64,000 bases of DNA, from contig NZ_LS990887.1 in assembly GCF_900411315.1 (NCBI RefSeq), forward strand, positions 1 through 64,000, written 5' to 3'. Both the position numbers and the translations under genes were made by a program. The notes beneath the pieces are model-generated. The model did no database searches, had not been told where the DNA came from, and was given only the letters and a program-made list of their open reading frames with translations. The DNA is from Corynebacterium senegalense. Its GTDB lineage: Bacteria; Actinomycetota; Actinomycetes; Mycobacteriales; Mycobacteriaceae. Positions 37,262 to 47,780 of this stretch are shown one piece after another. Within the stretch, counting starts at the first letter, position 1; the number at the start of each line of letters is the position of its first letter.

Positions 37262-37849
37262 CTAGCGCGATTCCTTGCGCAGCAGATGCGGGAAGGCGGT
37301 GTGCACGCCGATGGCGATGGCGACCATCACGGCCATCTCGATCGCGTCCGTGGGGATGAACGGCAGCTGCGCCTTCGCGGCACCCGCGGCGTCGAGGTCG
37401 GCGCGGAACATCAGCCCGATCGCGCCCATCACGTACTCGATGGCGAGGCCGAGGTAGCCGGCCACAGCGAACAGCGCCGCCTTCACGGCCTTCGGCTTAT
37501 CGACGACCCGGGCGGCGATCACCCCGGCCACGGGCACGGCGACCAGGTAGCTCAGTACGTAGCCGATCGTCGGGCTGCCCAGGGCGAAGATGGTGGTGCG
37601 CCCGCCCGCGAGCACGGGGAGGAACAGGCCGATGAGCAGGAACAGGCCGGTGGCGTAGAAGCCGCGGCGGGGTCCGAGGACGAGCGCGGCGAGGATCACG
37701 GCGGTGTTCTGCAGGAGGATGGGCACCCCGGCCACACCGACGGGGACGGCGACGAAGCCGAGGGCAATGATGAGGGCGGCGAAAACGGCGACGTAGGCGA
37801 GGTCGGAGGTGCGCGCGGCGGCTCCGGAGGAAGAGGATCGAGTTGTCAT
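37262..37849 (-). CDS. bioY: Biotin-binding S component BioY
   Basis: BioY binds biotin in the membrane and passes it through the BioMN module. The 195-residue protein has six predicted helices and the family segments FALGSPTIGYVLSYLVAVPVAG and QLPFIPTDAIEMAVMVAIAIG. The gene starts the operon, 14 bases from a BioQ-like operator. Corynebacteria are often biotin auxotrophs that depend on this system. Confidence 0.93.
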   Translation of the reverse strand: MTTRSSSSGAAARTSDLAYVAVFAALIIALGFVAVPVGVAGVPILLQNTAVILAALVLGPRRGFYATGLFLLIGLFLPVLAGGRTTIFALGSPTIGYVLSYLVAVPVAGVIAARVVDKPKAVKAALFAVAGYLGLAIEYVMGAIGLMFRADLDAAGAAKAQLPFIPTDAIEMAVMVAIAIGVHTAFPHLLRKESR

Positions 37850-37862
37850 GGCGGAAACTCTA

Positions 37863-37879
37863 CTTGAACGGTGTTCAAG
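37863..37879. promoter_or_regulatory. BioQ-like operator of bioYMN
   Basis: CTTGAAC-GGT-GTTCAAG is a perfect 7-bp inverted repeat with a 3-base spacer, matching the published corynebacterial BioQ site TGAAC-N3-GTTCA. It lies 14 bases before the bioY start, where a repressor would block transcription. Confidence 0.8.
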
Positions 37880-37924
37880 CGGCGCTTTTTCGGTCGGCTA
37901 GAACGTTGTGGAACGGGCGGCGCG

Positions 37925-37930
37925 TATATT
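37925..37930 (+). promoter_or_regulatory. -10 box of the DUF3046 gene, leaderless layout
   Basis: TATATT lies 7 bases before the ATG at 37938. Confidence 0.6.
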
Positions 37931-37937
37931 TGGCCGC

Positions 37938-38153
37938 ATGCGACTGACCGAGTTTGAGCAACGCGTCGAGGACGAGTTCGGCCCCGCCCGGGCCGGGTGG
38001 GTCGTGGAATCCCAGGTCTTACCCGGGCGCGGCGCGACCGCGAAGGAGCTCATCGAACGTGGGGTCGACCCGGCGGAGGCCTGGGAGGGGCTGTGCGAGG
38101 CCTACGACATCCCTGAGGAGCGCCGTCTGGGCGTCGACAGGCCCGGGTGGTAA
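37938..38153 (+). CDS. DUF3046 protein
   Basis: This 71-residue protein matches DUF3046, an actinobacterial family found just upstream of recA: MRLTEFEQRVEDEFGPARAGWVVESQVLPG, then ATAKELIERGVDPAEAWEGLCEAYDIPEERR. The body is mostly helical. Function is unknown; the conserved neighbourhood suggests a link to recA but nothing more can be read. The start fits the leaderless box. Confidence 0.88.
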   Translation: MRLTEFEQRVEDEFGPARAGWVVESQVLPGRGATAKELIERGVDPAEAWEGLCEAYDIPEERRLGVDRPGW

Positions 38154-38177
38154 GTGCCCGCCCCTCACGGGATGATT

Positions 38178-38200
38178 TCGAACGTTTTTGCGTGTATTGT
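38178..38200 (+). promoter_or_regulatory. Candidate recA promoter with a degenerate LexA box
   Basis: The 16-mer at 38178-38193 starts TCGAACG and matches the corynebacterial LexA consensus TCGAA(A/C)ANNTGTTCGA at about 10 of 14 fixed positions; the right half is poor. TATTGT (38195-38200) just after it is the likely -10 box. A leader of about 180 bases follows, without other clear features apart from the ribosome binding site GAGGAG before recA. Confidence 0.5.
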
Positions 38201-38384
38201 CGAGCCGGTGACGGCGCGGCGTATATCTTTGAATTCGATCCCGGCGGCAGCGGTGCAAGGCGCGCAGGGAACCGTGCGCCCCACTTTGCCAGTCTAAGTA
38301 GACGGACAGTGTCGACACGGCTGGCGCGATCCACGGCGACCCGCGGACCCGCCCGAGAAATGCCCGAAAGATGTGAGGAGAACC

Positions 38385-39512
<1,128 letters not shown>

Positions 39513-39517
39513 GAACC

Positions 39518-40117
39518 GTGGCCGCCCCGGATCCGGAAAAGCTGCAGAGACTCCAGGCGGCGCTGGACGCCTACGAGGCGGGCGAGGCCGGCGGGGCGCT
39601 GTTCGACCGCGCCGCCGAGGAAGCCCTGGCCCCTGTGCGCAAGCGCGCGCTCGGGCTGCTGGACCAGCGAGCCCGCTCGCGCCAGGAGCTCCGCGAGAGG
39701 CTCCTGCGCGCCGAGTTCGAGGACGCCCTCGTCGACCGCGTCCTCGACGACCTCGAGCGCACCGGGCTGCTGGACGACGCTGCCTTCGCCCGCGAATGGG
39801 TCCGCCAGCGCGCCGCCCGCCGCGGGAAATCCGCCAAGGCGCTCGACCTCGAGCTGCAGGCGAAGGGGGTGGGAGCCCCGCAGCGCGCGGAGGCGCTGGA
39901 ACAGATCAGCGCCGAGGACGAGGAGGCGACCGCCCGCGCCGTGGCCGAGAAGAAGGCCCGGGGCGTGAAGGCGCCGCCCGCGGACAGGGCCGAGTACGAC
40001 GCCCACCTGCGCCGCATCGTCGGGGTCATGGCACGGCGCGGCTACGTCGGGGGGATGAGCATGCGGCTCGGCCGCGAGGTGCTCGACCAGCGCATCGAGG
40101 AGCTCGGAGGCGACTGA
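39518..40117 (+). CDS. recX: RecA regulator RecX
   Basis: RecX inhibits RecA by capping or entering its filament. The 199-residue protein consists of the expected three-helix repeats, with LGLLDQRARSRQELRERLLRAEFED and LDDLERTGLLDDAAFAREWVRQRAARRGKSAKALDLELQAKGV as the family core. Start is GTG 39518, and recA-recX are almost contiguous, so they are one operon. Confidence 0.95.
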   Translation: MAAPDPEKLQRLQAALDAYEAGEAGGALFDRAAEEALAPVRKRALGLLDQRARSRQELRERLLRAEFEDALVDRVLDDLERTGLLDDAAFAREWVRQRAARRGKSAKALDLELQAKGVGAPQRAEALEQISAEDEEATARAVAEKKARGVKAPPADRAEYDAHLRRIVGVMARRGYVGGMSMRLGREVLDQRIEELGGD

Positions 40118-40143
40118 CGGCGCTGTGCCGGCCCCTGTCCCCG

Positions 40144-41082
40144 CTACTCGTCGGGGTTGTCGATCTTGACGTAGCCCGGCGTGTGCCAGTCCACCGTGGC
40201 GTTGTCCTTCGTGTCCAGGCCCTGGTGGGCCGCCACGGGGACCTTGGCGAAGGGGTTGCGCCGCGCGCGCCCGGCCCGCAGCTGGGCCTCGACGCGCACC
40301 GCGAGCCGCGTCAGGGCGTAGTTGATCAGGATCATGATCAGCGCCACCACGATGAGCGAGGGGATGTAGTTCTTGTTCGCCGAGGCCACCTGCGTGCCCG
40401 AGCGGACAACCTCCACGTAGCCGATCTGGTAGCCCAGGGCGGAGTCCTTCAGGGCGATGACGATCTGCGCGATCAGCGCCGGCAGCATCGCGGCGACCGA
40501 CTGCGGCAGGAGAATCCTCCACAGGGTCTGCGAGTGCGTCAGGCCCAGGGCCTGGGCGGCCTCGGTCTGGCCGCGGGGCAGCGAGCGGATCCCGGCGCGC
40601 AGAATCTCCGCGATGACGGCGCCATTGTAGAGCGTGAGCGCCACGACGACCGCCCAGAACGCCAGGCCTCGCGGCGGCACCACCTTGAAGACGGCGAAGA
40701 ACTGGTAGAGGAAGATCATCAGCATCAGCACCGGGATGGCGCGGAAGAACTCGATGATCACTCCGCAGGCCCAGCGCACCACGCGGAATTCGGCGAGGCG
40801 CCCCAGCCCGAAGACAACGCCGAACACGAGCGCGAAGAGGATGCTGAGCAGGGCGGCCTTCAAGGTGCCCCACAGGCCCGGCAGGATGTAGGTGCGCCAG
40901 GTGCGGGAATCGAGGAAGGGCTGCCACTTCTCGGCGGTGAGCTGGCCGTTGTCGGCCAGTCGGGCCAGCACCCACCAGGCGGCCAGCGCGAGCACGACGA
41001 GGGCCAGCGCGGTGTAGATGCGGTTGCGACGGACAGCGCGGGGGCCGGGGGCGTCGTAAAGCACTGTTGCTCGAACGGACAT
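40144..41082 (-). CDS. gluD: Glutamate ABC transporter permease GluD
   Basis: This is a 312-residue HisM-type permease of the amino-acid ABC importer. It has an N-terminal helix, about five core helices and the coupling motif ([21 protein letters not shown] near residue 180). The cytoplasmic C-terminus of about 50 residues is longer than usual. The start overlaps the gluC stop (TAATG). Order gluA-B-C-D next to recX matches C. glutamicum. Confidence 0.92.
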   Translation of the reverse strand: MSVRATVLYDAPGPRAVRRNRIYTALALVVLALAAWWVLARLADNGQLTAEKWQPFLDSRTWRTYILPGLWGTLKAALLSILFALVFGVVFGLGRLAEFRVVRWACGVIIEFFRAIPVLMLMIFLYQFFAVFKVVPPRGLAFWAVVVALTLYNGAVIAEILRAGIRSLPRGQTEAAQALGLTHSQTLWRILLPQSVAAMLPALIAQIVIALKDSALGYQIGYVEVVRSGTQVASANKNYIPSLIVVALIMILINYALTRLAVRVEAQLRAGRARRNPFAKVPVAAHQGLDTKDNATVDWHTPGYVKIDNPDE

Positions 41083-41768
41083 TAGCGCCTCACCGCCAGA
41101 CGCTCGGAGGCCCAGCCGAGGGCGAGGCCCATGGGCAGGGTGAGGATGATGAAGCCGAGAGCGAAGACGCCGAAGATGACGAAGAGCTGGCTGGCGTGGA
41201 ACTCGATGGTCGACTTCATCAGCAGCGAGGCCTCGGCGACGCCGATGACGGAGGCGACCGTCGTGTTCTTCGTCAGGGCGATGAGGGTGTTGCCCAGCGG
41301 GACGATGGCCGCGCGCAGCGCCTGCGGGAAGATGACCAGGGAGAAGATCTGGCCGAAGCTCAGGCCCAGCGAGCGGGCGGCCTCGGCCTGTCCGAAGTGG
41401 ACGGTGTTGATGCCGCTGCGAAGCGATTCCGCCACGAAGCACGAGGTGTAGAGGATGAAGCCGAGCACCGCCAGGCGGAAGTTCTGGTCCGCGATGAAGG
41501 TGCTGGAGTCGCGGCTGGCCAGCTGGAGGCCGAGGTTCTGGTAGAGCCCGAAGGAGCAGAACAGGACCACGAGGGTGAGCGGGGTGTTGCGCACCGTCTC
41601 GATGTAGAAGGTGGCCAGCCCGCGCAGGACGCCGACGGGGGAGACCCGCATGGCCGTGAGGATCGTGCCGAGGATCATCGAGCCTAGGGCGGAATAGACC
41701 GTCAGCTTGATCGTGGTGAAGAAAGCCGGCCAGAGCTTGGGTAGCAGGTCGGCCCAGAGGGCGTCCAT
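41082..41768 (-). CDS. gluC: Glutamate ABC transporter permease GluC
   Basis: This is the second permease, 228 residues, with about five helices and the HisM-type motif ([32 protein letters not shown] near 130-160). It pairs with GluD to form the membrane channel for glutamate. It is translated with gluD through a stop-start overlap and lies 39 bases after gluB. Confidence 0.93.
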   Translation of the reverse strand: MDALWADLLPKLWPAFFTTIKLTVYSALGSMILGTILTAMRVSPVGVLRGLATFYIETVRNTPLTLVVLFCSFGLYQNLGLQLASRDSSTFIADQNFRLAVLGFILYTSCFVAESLRSGINTVHFGQAEAARSLGLSFGQIFSLVIFPQALRAAIVPLGNTLIALTKNTTVASVIGVAEASLLMKSTIEFHASQLFVIFGVFALGFIILTLPMGLALGWASERLAVRR

Positions 41769-41807
41769 CGCGGGTTCTCCTTCGGGTGTGGGGCGTGTGC
41801 CGGGGTT

Positions 41808-42674
41808 CTAGAGGAAGGACAGGTCGCCCGGCTTGTCCTCGGAGACGCCGACGCCGCCCTCGAGGTTCTCGTCGACGAACTTCTGGAAGGAGCCGTCGGA
41901 GTACATCGCCTCGAGCGCCTTGTTGATGGCGTCGACGGCCTCGGAGTCATCCTTGGTCACGCCGATGCCGTAGTGCTCGTTGGTGAAGGGCGCGCCGTCC
42001 TTCTCCAGCTCGACGACGGTGAAGTCGCCGGGGGACTGGGCGGAGTAGCCGCCGAGGATCGTTGCGTCTGTGGTCAGGGCGTCGACGTTGCCGTTGCGCA
42101 GCGCCTCGACGCAGGAGGAGTAGGTGTCGTACTCCTGCAGCTGGACGCCGGGCAGGGCGTCCTTGACCTTCTGGGCCGGGGTCGAGCCGGTCACCGAGCA
42201 GAGGATGCGTCCGTCGAGATCGTCGAGGCCCTTGATGCCCGACTCGTCGGAGCGGACCAGCAGGCCCTGGTGGGTGAGCAGGTACGGCCCGCCGAAGCTG
42301 ACGGCCTCGGCGCGGGACTTGTTGATGGAGTACGTGGCGCCGATCGCGGCGACCTCCCCGTTCTGGATCAGGGTCTCGCGCTGAGCGGACGGGGTCTCGC
42401 GCCAGGTGATCTCCGGGTGCTCCCAGCCCTTGTCGTCGGCGATGGAGTTGACCACGTAGGTCAGAACGTCGACGTCGAGGCCAGACATGGAGCCGTCGCC
42501 CTCGCGCAGGCCGAGGCCCGGCTGGTCGTACTTGGTGCCGAGGGTGACCTGGCCGGCCTCGATCTGGGCGAGCAGCCCGTCGCCGCCGGTCTCCCCGCCG
42601 CCGCAGGCGGCGAGGGTGGTTGCGGCGAGCACGGCGGCTGCGGCGGAGGCGAGGGAGCGGAAGGTGCGGTTCAT
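41808..42674 (-). CDS. gluB: Glutamate-binding lipoprotein GluB
   Basis: This is a 288-residue substrate-binding lipoprotein. The signal peptide ends in LAAC (Cys near residue 24). The mature part has the SBP_bac_3 fold: [50 protein letters not shown], and a C-terminal lobe near [21 protein letters not shown]. It delivers glutamate to GluCD. Confidence 0.94.
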   Translation of the reverse strand: MNRTFRSLASAAAAVLAATTLAACGGGETGGDGLLAQIEAGQVTLGTKYDQPGLGLREGDGSMSGLDVDVLTYVVNSIADDKGWEHPEITWRETPSAQRETLIQNGEVAAIGATYSINKSRAEAVSFGGPYLLTHQGLLVRSDESGIKGLDDLDGRILCSVTGSTPAQKVKDALPGVQLQEYDTYSSCVEALRNGNVDALTTDATILGGYSAQSPGDFTVVELEKDGAPFTNEHYGIGVTKDDSEAVDAINKALEAMYSDGSFQKFVDENLEGGVGVSEDKPGDLSFL

Positions 42675-42738
42675 CGTTGTCTCCTTTTACTGGGGGTTGA
42701 GCTATCTGGGGGCTGGTCTGGAAAACGCGGCGGGAAAA

Positions 42739-43488
42739 CTAGTGGGGCAGGATCTTGCCCAGGAAATCCCGGGCGCGCTCGGAGGCCGGGGCGCTGAAGA
42801 AGGTCTGGGGGTCGGAGTCCTCGACGATCTCCCCGTCGGCCATGAACAGGATCCGGTCGGCGACCTTGTGGGCGAAGCCCATCTCGTGGGTCACCACGAC
42901 CATGGTCATGCCGGAACGGGCGAGCTCGGTCATCACGTCGAGCACCTCGCCGACCATCTCGGGGTCCAGGGCGGAGGTGGGTTCGTCGAAAAGCATGACC
43001 TTGGGCTCCATGGCCAGCGCCCGCGCGATGGCGACGCGCTGCTGCTGGCCACCCGAGAGCTGGGCGGGGTACTTGTCCGCCTGGTTGGCGATGCCGACGC
43101 GCTCGAGCAGCTCGTTCGCGCGGCGCTCGGCGTCCGCCTTGGACATCTTGCGCACCTTCACCGGCCCGAGCGTGACGTTGTCGCGGATGGTCAGGTGCGG
43201 GAACAGGTTGAACTGCTGGAACACCATGCCGACGTCGGCGCGCAGCTTGGCCAGCTCCCGGCCCTCCTCGGGCAGGCGCTTGCCGTCGATCTCGATCGAA
43301 CCCTTCTCGATGGTTTCGAGGCGGTTGATCGTGCGACACAGGGTGGACTTGCCGGATCCGGAGGGGCCGAGCACAACGACGACCTGGCCGCGAGGCACGT
43401 CGAGGTTGATGTCTTTCAGGGCGTGGAAGTCGCCGAAGTACTTGTCCACGCCTGCGATGCGGATCATGGGTTCAGACGCCTGTGTCAT
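42739..43488 (-). CDS. gluA: Glutamate ABC transporter ATPase GluA
   Basis: This is the ATPase subunit, 249 residues. Walker A is [14 protein letters not shown] near residue 36, the signature is [16 protein letters not shown] near 142 and Walker B is [14 protein letters not shown] near 163. It is the first gene of gluABCD; a gap of about 64 bases before gluB suggests the usual uneven stoichiometry. The 149 bases upstream are shared with divergent miaB. Confidence 0.95.
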   Translation of the reverse strand: MTQASEPMIRIAGVDKYFGDFHALKDINLDVPRGQVVVVLGPSGSGKSTLCRTINRLETIEKGSIEIDGKRLPEEGRELAKLRADVGMVFQQFNLFPHLTIRDNVTLGPVKVRKMSKADAERRANELLERVGIANQADKYPAQLSGGQQQRVAIARALAMEPKVMLFDEPTSALDPEMVGEVLDVMTELARSGMTMVVVTHEMGFAHKVADRILFMADGEIVEDSDPQTFFSAPASERARDFLGKILPH

Positions 43489-43623
43489 GAATCTAACTCT
43501 TACACGGTGCCTGTGATGTAATTCATGGGAACGCCCAGATATTTTGCAGGACGCTCTAAAGGTGCTGGACAGCGCGCGCGAGGGGGTGGCTTTGCGCAGT
43601 TAGGACTACACCCGGGCCAGCGA

Positions 43624-43629
43624 TAGACT
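43624..43629 (+). promoter_or_regulatory. -10 box of miaB, leaderless layout
   Basis: TAGACT lies 8 bases before the GTG at 43638. No ribosome binding site is visible. Confidence 0.55.
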
Positions 43630-43637
43630 GGGCCACC

Positions 43638-45194
43638 GTGACAGAGCAACTTTCCACGCGGGAACGCACGCTTGACGACGCCACTCCGGCCCGCACCTAC
43701 GAGGTGCGCACCTTCGGCTGCCAGATGAACGTCCACGACTCCGAGCGCCTCTCCGGCCTGCTCGAGGAGGCGGGCTACGTCGCGGCCGCCGAGGGCGCCG
43801 AGCCCGACCTGGTGGTCTTCAACACCTGCGCGGTGCGCGACAACGCGGACCAGCGCCTGTACGGCTCGCTGGGCCAGCTCAAGCACACGAAGGGCCGCCA
43901 CCCCGGCATGCAGATCGCCGTCGGCGGCTGCCTGGCCCAGAAGGACCGGGACACGGTGGTGGAGAAGGCGCCGTGGGTGGATGCGGTCTTCGGCACCCAC
44001 AACATCTCGGCCCTGCCCGCGCTTTTGGAGCGCGCCCGCGTCAACGACGAGGCGCAGGTGGAGATCGTCGAGGCGCTCGAGGTCTTCCCCTCGGTGCTGC
44101 CCGCCAAGCGCGAGTCCTCCTACGCCGGGTGGGTGTCCATCTCCGTGGGCTGCAACAACACCTGCACGTTCTGCATCGTGCCGAGCCTGCGCGGCAAGGA
44201 ACAGGACCGCCGCCCCGGCGACATCCTCGCCGAGGTGCAGGCGCTGGTGGACCAGGGCGTGAGCGAGGTGACGCTCCTGGGCCAGAACGTCAACGCCTAC
44301 GGGGTCAACTTCGTCGACGAAGACCTGGAGCGCGACCGCTCCGCCTTCTCCAAGCTGCTGCGCGCCTGCGGGCAGATCGAGGGGCTCGAGCGGGTGCGCT
44401 TCACCTCGCCGCACCCCGCGGAGTTCACCTCGGACGTCATCGACGCGATGGCGGAGACCCCCAACGTGTGCCCGCAGCTGCACATGCCGCTGCAGTCCGG
44501 CTCCGACCGCGTGCTCAAGGAAATGCGCCGGTCGTACCGCTCGAAGAAGTTCCTGGCCATCCTCGACGAGGTGCGCGAGAAGCTGCCGCACGCCGCGATC
44601 ACCACCGACATCATCGTCGGCTTCCCCGGCGAGACCGAGGAGGACTTCCAGGCAACCCTCGACGTGGTGGAGAAGGCCCGGTTCACCTCGGCGTTCACCT
44701 TCCAGTACTCGCCGCGCCCGGGCACCCCGGCCGCCGAGATGGATGAGCAGCTGCCCAAGGATGTCGTCCAGGAGCGCTTCGAGCGCCTGCTCGCGCTGCA
44801 GGAGCGCATCAGCGCCGAGGAGAACGCCAAGCTGGTTGGCACGGAGCAGGAGCTCCTCGTCCAGGCCGGCGGCGGGCGGAAGAACGACGAGACCCACCGC
44901 ATGTCCGGCCGCGCCCGCGACGGCCGGCTCGTACACTTCCGCGCCGAGGGCAACCTGCACGGGGAGATCCGCCCCGGCGACGTCGTCCGGGTGACGGTGA
45001 CGGACTCGAAGCCGCACTACCTCATCGCCGACGCCGGGGTGATCAGCCACCGGCGCACGAAGGCGGGGGACAACTCCGCCGCCGGAACCGTGCCCACCAC
45101 TGCGCCCGTCGGCGTCGGCCTGGGCCTGCCCACCGTGGGCCGGCCGCCCGCCGCCCCGGCGGCGGATTCAGCCTGCTGCAGCACGCGGGGCTAG
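43638..45194 (+). CDS. miaB: tRNA-2-methylthio-N6-dimethylallyladenosine synthase MiaB
   Basis: MiaB adds a methylthio group to i6A37 of tRNAs; it works after MiaA, whose gene lies 7 kb downstream. The 518-residue protein has the three Cys of the UPF0004 domain ([17 protein letters not shown]), the radical SAM motif CNNTCTFC near residue 170, and a TRAM domain (about 400-465). A variable tail rich in Pro, Ala and Gly follows. GTG is the start. Confidence 0.96.
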   Translation: MTEQLSTRERTLDDATPARTYEVRTFGCQMNVHDSERLSGLLEEAGYVAAAEGAEPDLVVFNTCAVRDNADQRLYGSLGQLKHTKGRHPGMQIAVGGCLAQKDRDTVVEKAPWVDAVFGTHNISALPALLERARVNDEAQVEIVEALEVFPSVLPAKRESSYAGWVSISVGCNNTCTFCIVPSLRGKEQDRRPGDILAEVQALVDQGVSEVTLLGQNVNAYGVNFVDEDLERDRSAFSKLLRACGQIEGLERVRFTSPHPAEFTSDVIDAMAETPNVCPQLHMPLQSGSDRVLKEMRRSYRSKKFLAILDEVREKLPHAAITTDIIVGFPGETEEDFQATLDVVEKARFTSAFTFQYSPRPGTPAAEMDEQLPKDVVQERFERLLALQERISAEENAKLVGTEQELLVQAGGGRKNDETHRMSGRARDGRLVHFRAEGNLHGEIRPGDVVRVTVTDSKPHYLIADAGVISHRRTKAGDNSAAGTVPTTAPVGVGLGLPTVGRPPAAPAADSACCSTRG

Positions 45195-45238
45195 AGTCGG
45201 GGCCAGCGTTGTACCCGGGAAAGACTGGAGGTCCGGAG

Positions 45239-45871
45239 ATGGCGGAAGAGAAGGAAAGCGCGCAGGACCTGGCGCGGCAGGAGCGTGAGGCGTCGAAAAG
45301 CGTCGACCTCGGCACGTCGCGCTGGGTGCTGCTGGGCTGTGTAGTCGCGTACCTCGTCGCGCTGTTCCTGCCGTTTGCGGCCGACGCGAGCGGCTGGCAG
45401 GTCCTGGTGCCGGGCGAGGCCTCGCGGCAGGCGCAGGTGAAGGTCACCGAGCACCTCTTCGTCTGGTTCAGCTTCCTCGGCCTCGCGGTGCTCACCTCCC
45501 TGGTGGTGGCAACGAAGCGCTTCGCGCTCGCCGCCCCCGGGTGGATGGCCACGACGATCGCCCTCATCCTCTCGCTGCTCGCGGTGTGGCTGCGCCGCTC
45601 GAGCGCGACCTACGACGCCGGGCTGCACCACGGCCCCGGTATCTACCTGGCGATTGCGGCGGTGGCGGTGGCGGTGTTCGCCTACATCCCCGTCGTCGTT
45701 CGGCGCACGCCCGCGCAGAGGGAGCTCGCCGAGCGGCTGCGCAACGCGGACCAGTACGACGACGTCGCCAGGGCGCAGGCGAGCGCCGCGATCTCGCGCG
45801 GGGAGGACAACCCCCTGCTTGTCGACGACCGCCGGGCCCGCGCCGCCGAGAGGCACCGCCGCCACGAGTAG
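45239..45871 (+). CDS. Rv2732c-family membrane protein
   Basis: This is a 210-residue protein with four predicted helices (about 30-48, 80-98, 105-122 and 140-158) and polar ends. It is the homologue of Rv2732c, found after miaB across mycobacteria and corynebacteria. Function is unknown. ATG 45239 has GGAG 5 bases upstream and lies 44 bases from miaB. The C-terminal 45 residues are basic and helical (RRTPAQRELAERLRNADQYDD). Confidence 0.8.
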   Translation: MAEEKESAQDLARQEREASKSVDLGTSRWVLLGCVVAYLVALFLPFAADASGWQVLVPGEASRQAQVKVTEHLFVWFSFLGLAVLTSLVVATKRFALAAPGWMATTIALILSLLAVWLRRSSATYDAGLHHGPGIYLAIAAVAVAVFAYIPVVVRRTPAQRELAERLRNADQYDDVARAQASAAISRGEDNPLLVDDRRARAAERHRRHE

Positions 45872-45998
45872 TGGAGGCCCCGGCGGGGCAGTAGGCAAGG
45901 GTTCACGCTCAGTTAGCCCGCCGTCCACCCGGGCGGGATAAGGTCCGCATCGTCACTCAACCGGACAACGGCCGACGGCCGGCGACGAAAGGACCCCG

Positions 45999-47288
45999 AT
46001 GAACCCCGAACAGCCCCGTACCAACGACCACCGCCGCCTGTCGCGCAGGGCAATCCTGCGGGGCGGCGGCGCGGCGGCCGCCGCAGCGGCGGTGGCGGGG
46101 CTGGCGGGCCCGGCGCGGGCGCAGTCCTCTTCGTCATCCCTGCCGGGGATGAGCTCCATCGTCGAGTCCTCCTCCACCGCCCCGGGCACCGCGCCGACAC
46201 CGGCGGGGATGCCGCTGTCCTTCAACGCGGAAGGCCGCTTCACCATCGTCCAGTTCAACGACACGCAGGACGACCACCTGACGGACAGGCGGACCATCGA
46301 GTTCATGGGTAAGGTCCTCGACCAGGAGAAGCCGGACTTCGCCCTGATCAACGGCGACGTCATCACCGACGGCCCCACCACTGCCGAGGAGGTCTTCCAG
46401 GCGCTCAACAACGTCGTGCGCCCGATGGAGGACCGCCAGGTGCCCTGGGCGATCACCTTCGGCAACCACGACGAGGACTCCGTGGAGGCAGCCGGGACCG
46501 GGGTGTACGAGCGTCACATGGCGGACTTCGTGCGCCAGTACAAGCACAACCTCAACCCGCCCGCCGGGGAACGCCCCTTCGGCCACTCGGACGCGCAGCT
46601 GCTCATCGCGGGGTCGCGCGAGAGGGACGTCGCCAAGTTCGCGATCTGGCTGCTTGACTCGGGCAACTACCTGCCCGGGGCTGACCCTGTGCAGAACAAC
46701 GACGACGTGCCGCACTACGACTACATCCGCCCCGCCCAGATCGACTGGTACCTCGCCGCGTCGCGCGAGGCCGAGCAGCGCTTCGGACGCACGGTCCCGG
46801 GCCTGATGTACTTCCACATTCCCACCTACGAGCACCGCGACATGTGGTACGGCGGGCCCGCCAACCACGACGAGATCAACCACCTCAAGGCGAAGACCAC
46901 CTTCGGCATCGACGGGGTGAAAAACGAGGACATCTACTACGGTTCCTTCAACTCCGGCATCTACGCGGCGGTGCGCGATCGCGGGGACGTGCTCGGCATC
47001 TACTGCGGGCACGACCACATCAACAGCTACAAGGGCGACTACTTCGGCGTCGAGCTCGGCTACTGCCCGGGCACGGGTTTCGCCCCCTACGGCCTCAACG
47101 ACGGCACGTGGACGCAAAACACCCTGCGCGGCGCTCGCGTCTTCGAGCTCAACGAGAACTCCCCGCGCGTCTACGAGTCCACCCGTCTCATCTTTGCCAA
47201 GGACCTGGGCGTGGACATGAACCCTGCCAAGCAGCCTATCGACGCCCCACTGCCCCTACCGGACTACGTCACACTGCCGCGGGTCTAG
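45999..47288 (+). CDS. Tat-exported metallophosphoesterase
   Basis: This is a 429-residue protein with a twin-arginine signal, LSRRAILRGG near residue 15, then a hydrophobic Ala run and the cleavage site ARAQ near residue 40. The metal ligands of the calcineurin-like fold follow: FNDTQDDH, NGDVITDG, TFGNHDEDS, FHIPTYEH and CGHDHIN. This layout is that of purple-acid-phosphatase-type secreted phosphoesterases. It would act outside the membrane on an unknown phosphoester, perhaps for phosphate supply. It is not part of the conserved miaB-miaA neighbourhood I know, so it is probably a lineage-specific insertion with the next gene. AAAGGA precedes the ATG. Confidence 0.87.
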   Translation: MNPEQPRTNDHRRLSRRAILRGGGAAAAAAAVAGLAGPARAQSSSSSLPGMSSIVESSSTAPGTAPTPAGMPLSFNAEGRFTIVQFNDTQDDHLTDRRTIEFMGKVLDQEKPDFALINGDVITDGPTTAEEVFQALNNVVRPMEDRQVPWAITFGNHDEDSVEAAGTGVYERHMADFVRQYKHNLNPPAGERPFGHSDAQLLIAGSRERDVAKFAIWLLDSGNYLPGADPVQNNDDVPHYDYIRPAQIDWYLAASREAEQRFGRTVPGLMYFHIPTYEHRDMWYGGPANHDEINHLKAKTTFGIDGVKNEDIYYGSFNSGIYAAVRDRGDVLGIYCGHDHINSYKGDYFGVELGYCPGTGFAPYGLNDGTWTQNTLRGARVFELNENSPRVYESTRLIFAKDLGVDMNPAKQPIDAPLPLPDYVTLPRV

Positions 47289-47291
47289 GCT

Positions 47292-47696
47292 CTAGTCCTT
47301 CTCGGTGGAGGGGCGTTCCGGGAGCGACACCGCAGCCGGAAAACCGAGGATGAGCCCGAGGGGCGCGAGGAAGATCCCGATGTTGATGATGGGGAGCTCG
47401 TCGTTGGCGGCGAACTCCTCCGCCCAGCCCGCGATGCCGAAGCCCCACCCGGTGGCGATGAGCAGCGCGCTGAGCACCAAGGGCAGAGCGGCGGCCCTTC
47501 GCCACGCCTTTCGGGCCGCGACGGCGCCGAGAAGCGCCAGGCTGGTGAGGATTGCGGCGACGCCCAGGGCGATCGCGATCCCGAGCGAGACGCGCAGGGC
47601 GAACCTGCTGGAGTTGAACCCGGAGACTACGTAGAGGGCCACCAATCCCGCCTGGAAGAGCAGGTAGCGGCGGGCGAGCGGGAGGAAGCCGTCCAT
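47292..47696 (-). CDS. Small membrane protein of unknown function
   Basis: This is a 134-residue protein with about four predicted helices (LLFQAGLVALYVVSGF, ALRVSLGIAIALGVAAILTSLALLG, ALPLVLSALLIATGWGFGIAG, INIGIFLAPLGLILGFPAAV). I do not recognise the family. The start is set at ATG 47696; a TTG 24 bases upstream is possible. It converges on the Tat phosphoesterase with only 3 bases between the stops. Confidence 0.65.
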   Translation of the reverse strand: MDGFLPLARRYLLFQAGLVALYVVSGFNSSRFALRVSLGIAIALGVAAILTSLALLGAVAARKAWRRAAALPLVLSALLIATGWGFGIAGWAEEFAANDELPIINIGIFLAPLGLILGFPAAVSLPERPSTEKD

Positions 47697-47780
47697 GCGC
47701 CGAGATTGTACACGCGGCAAAACTATGTCTGCAGGTGTGATCGGGTGCAGGCGCGCGAGATGCGCCGCGCGATCGTCGGC

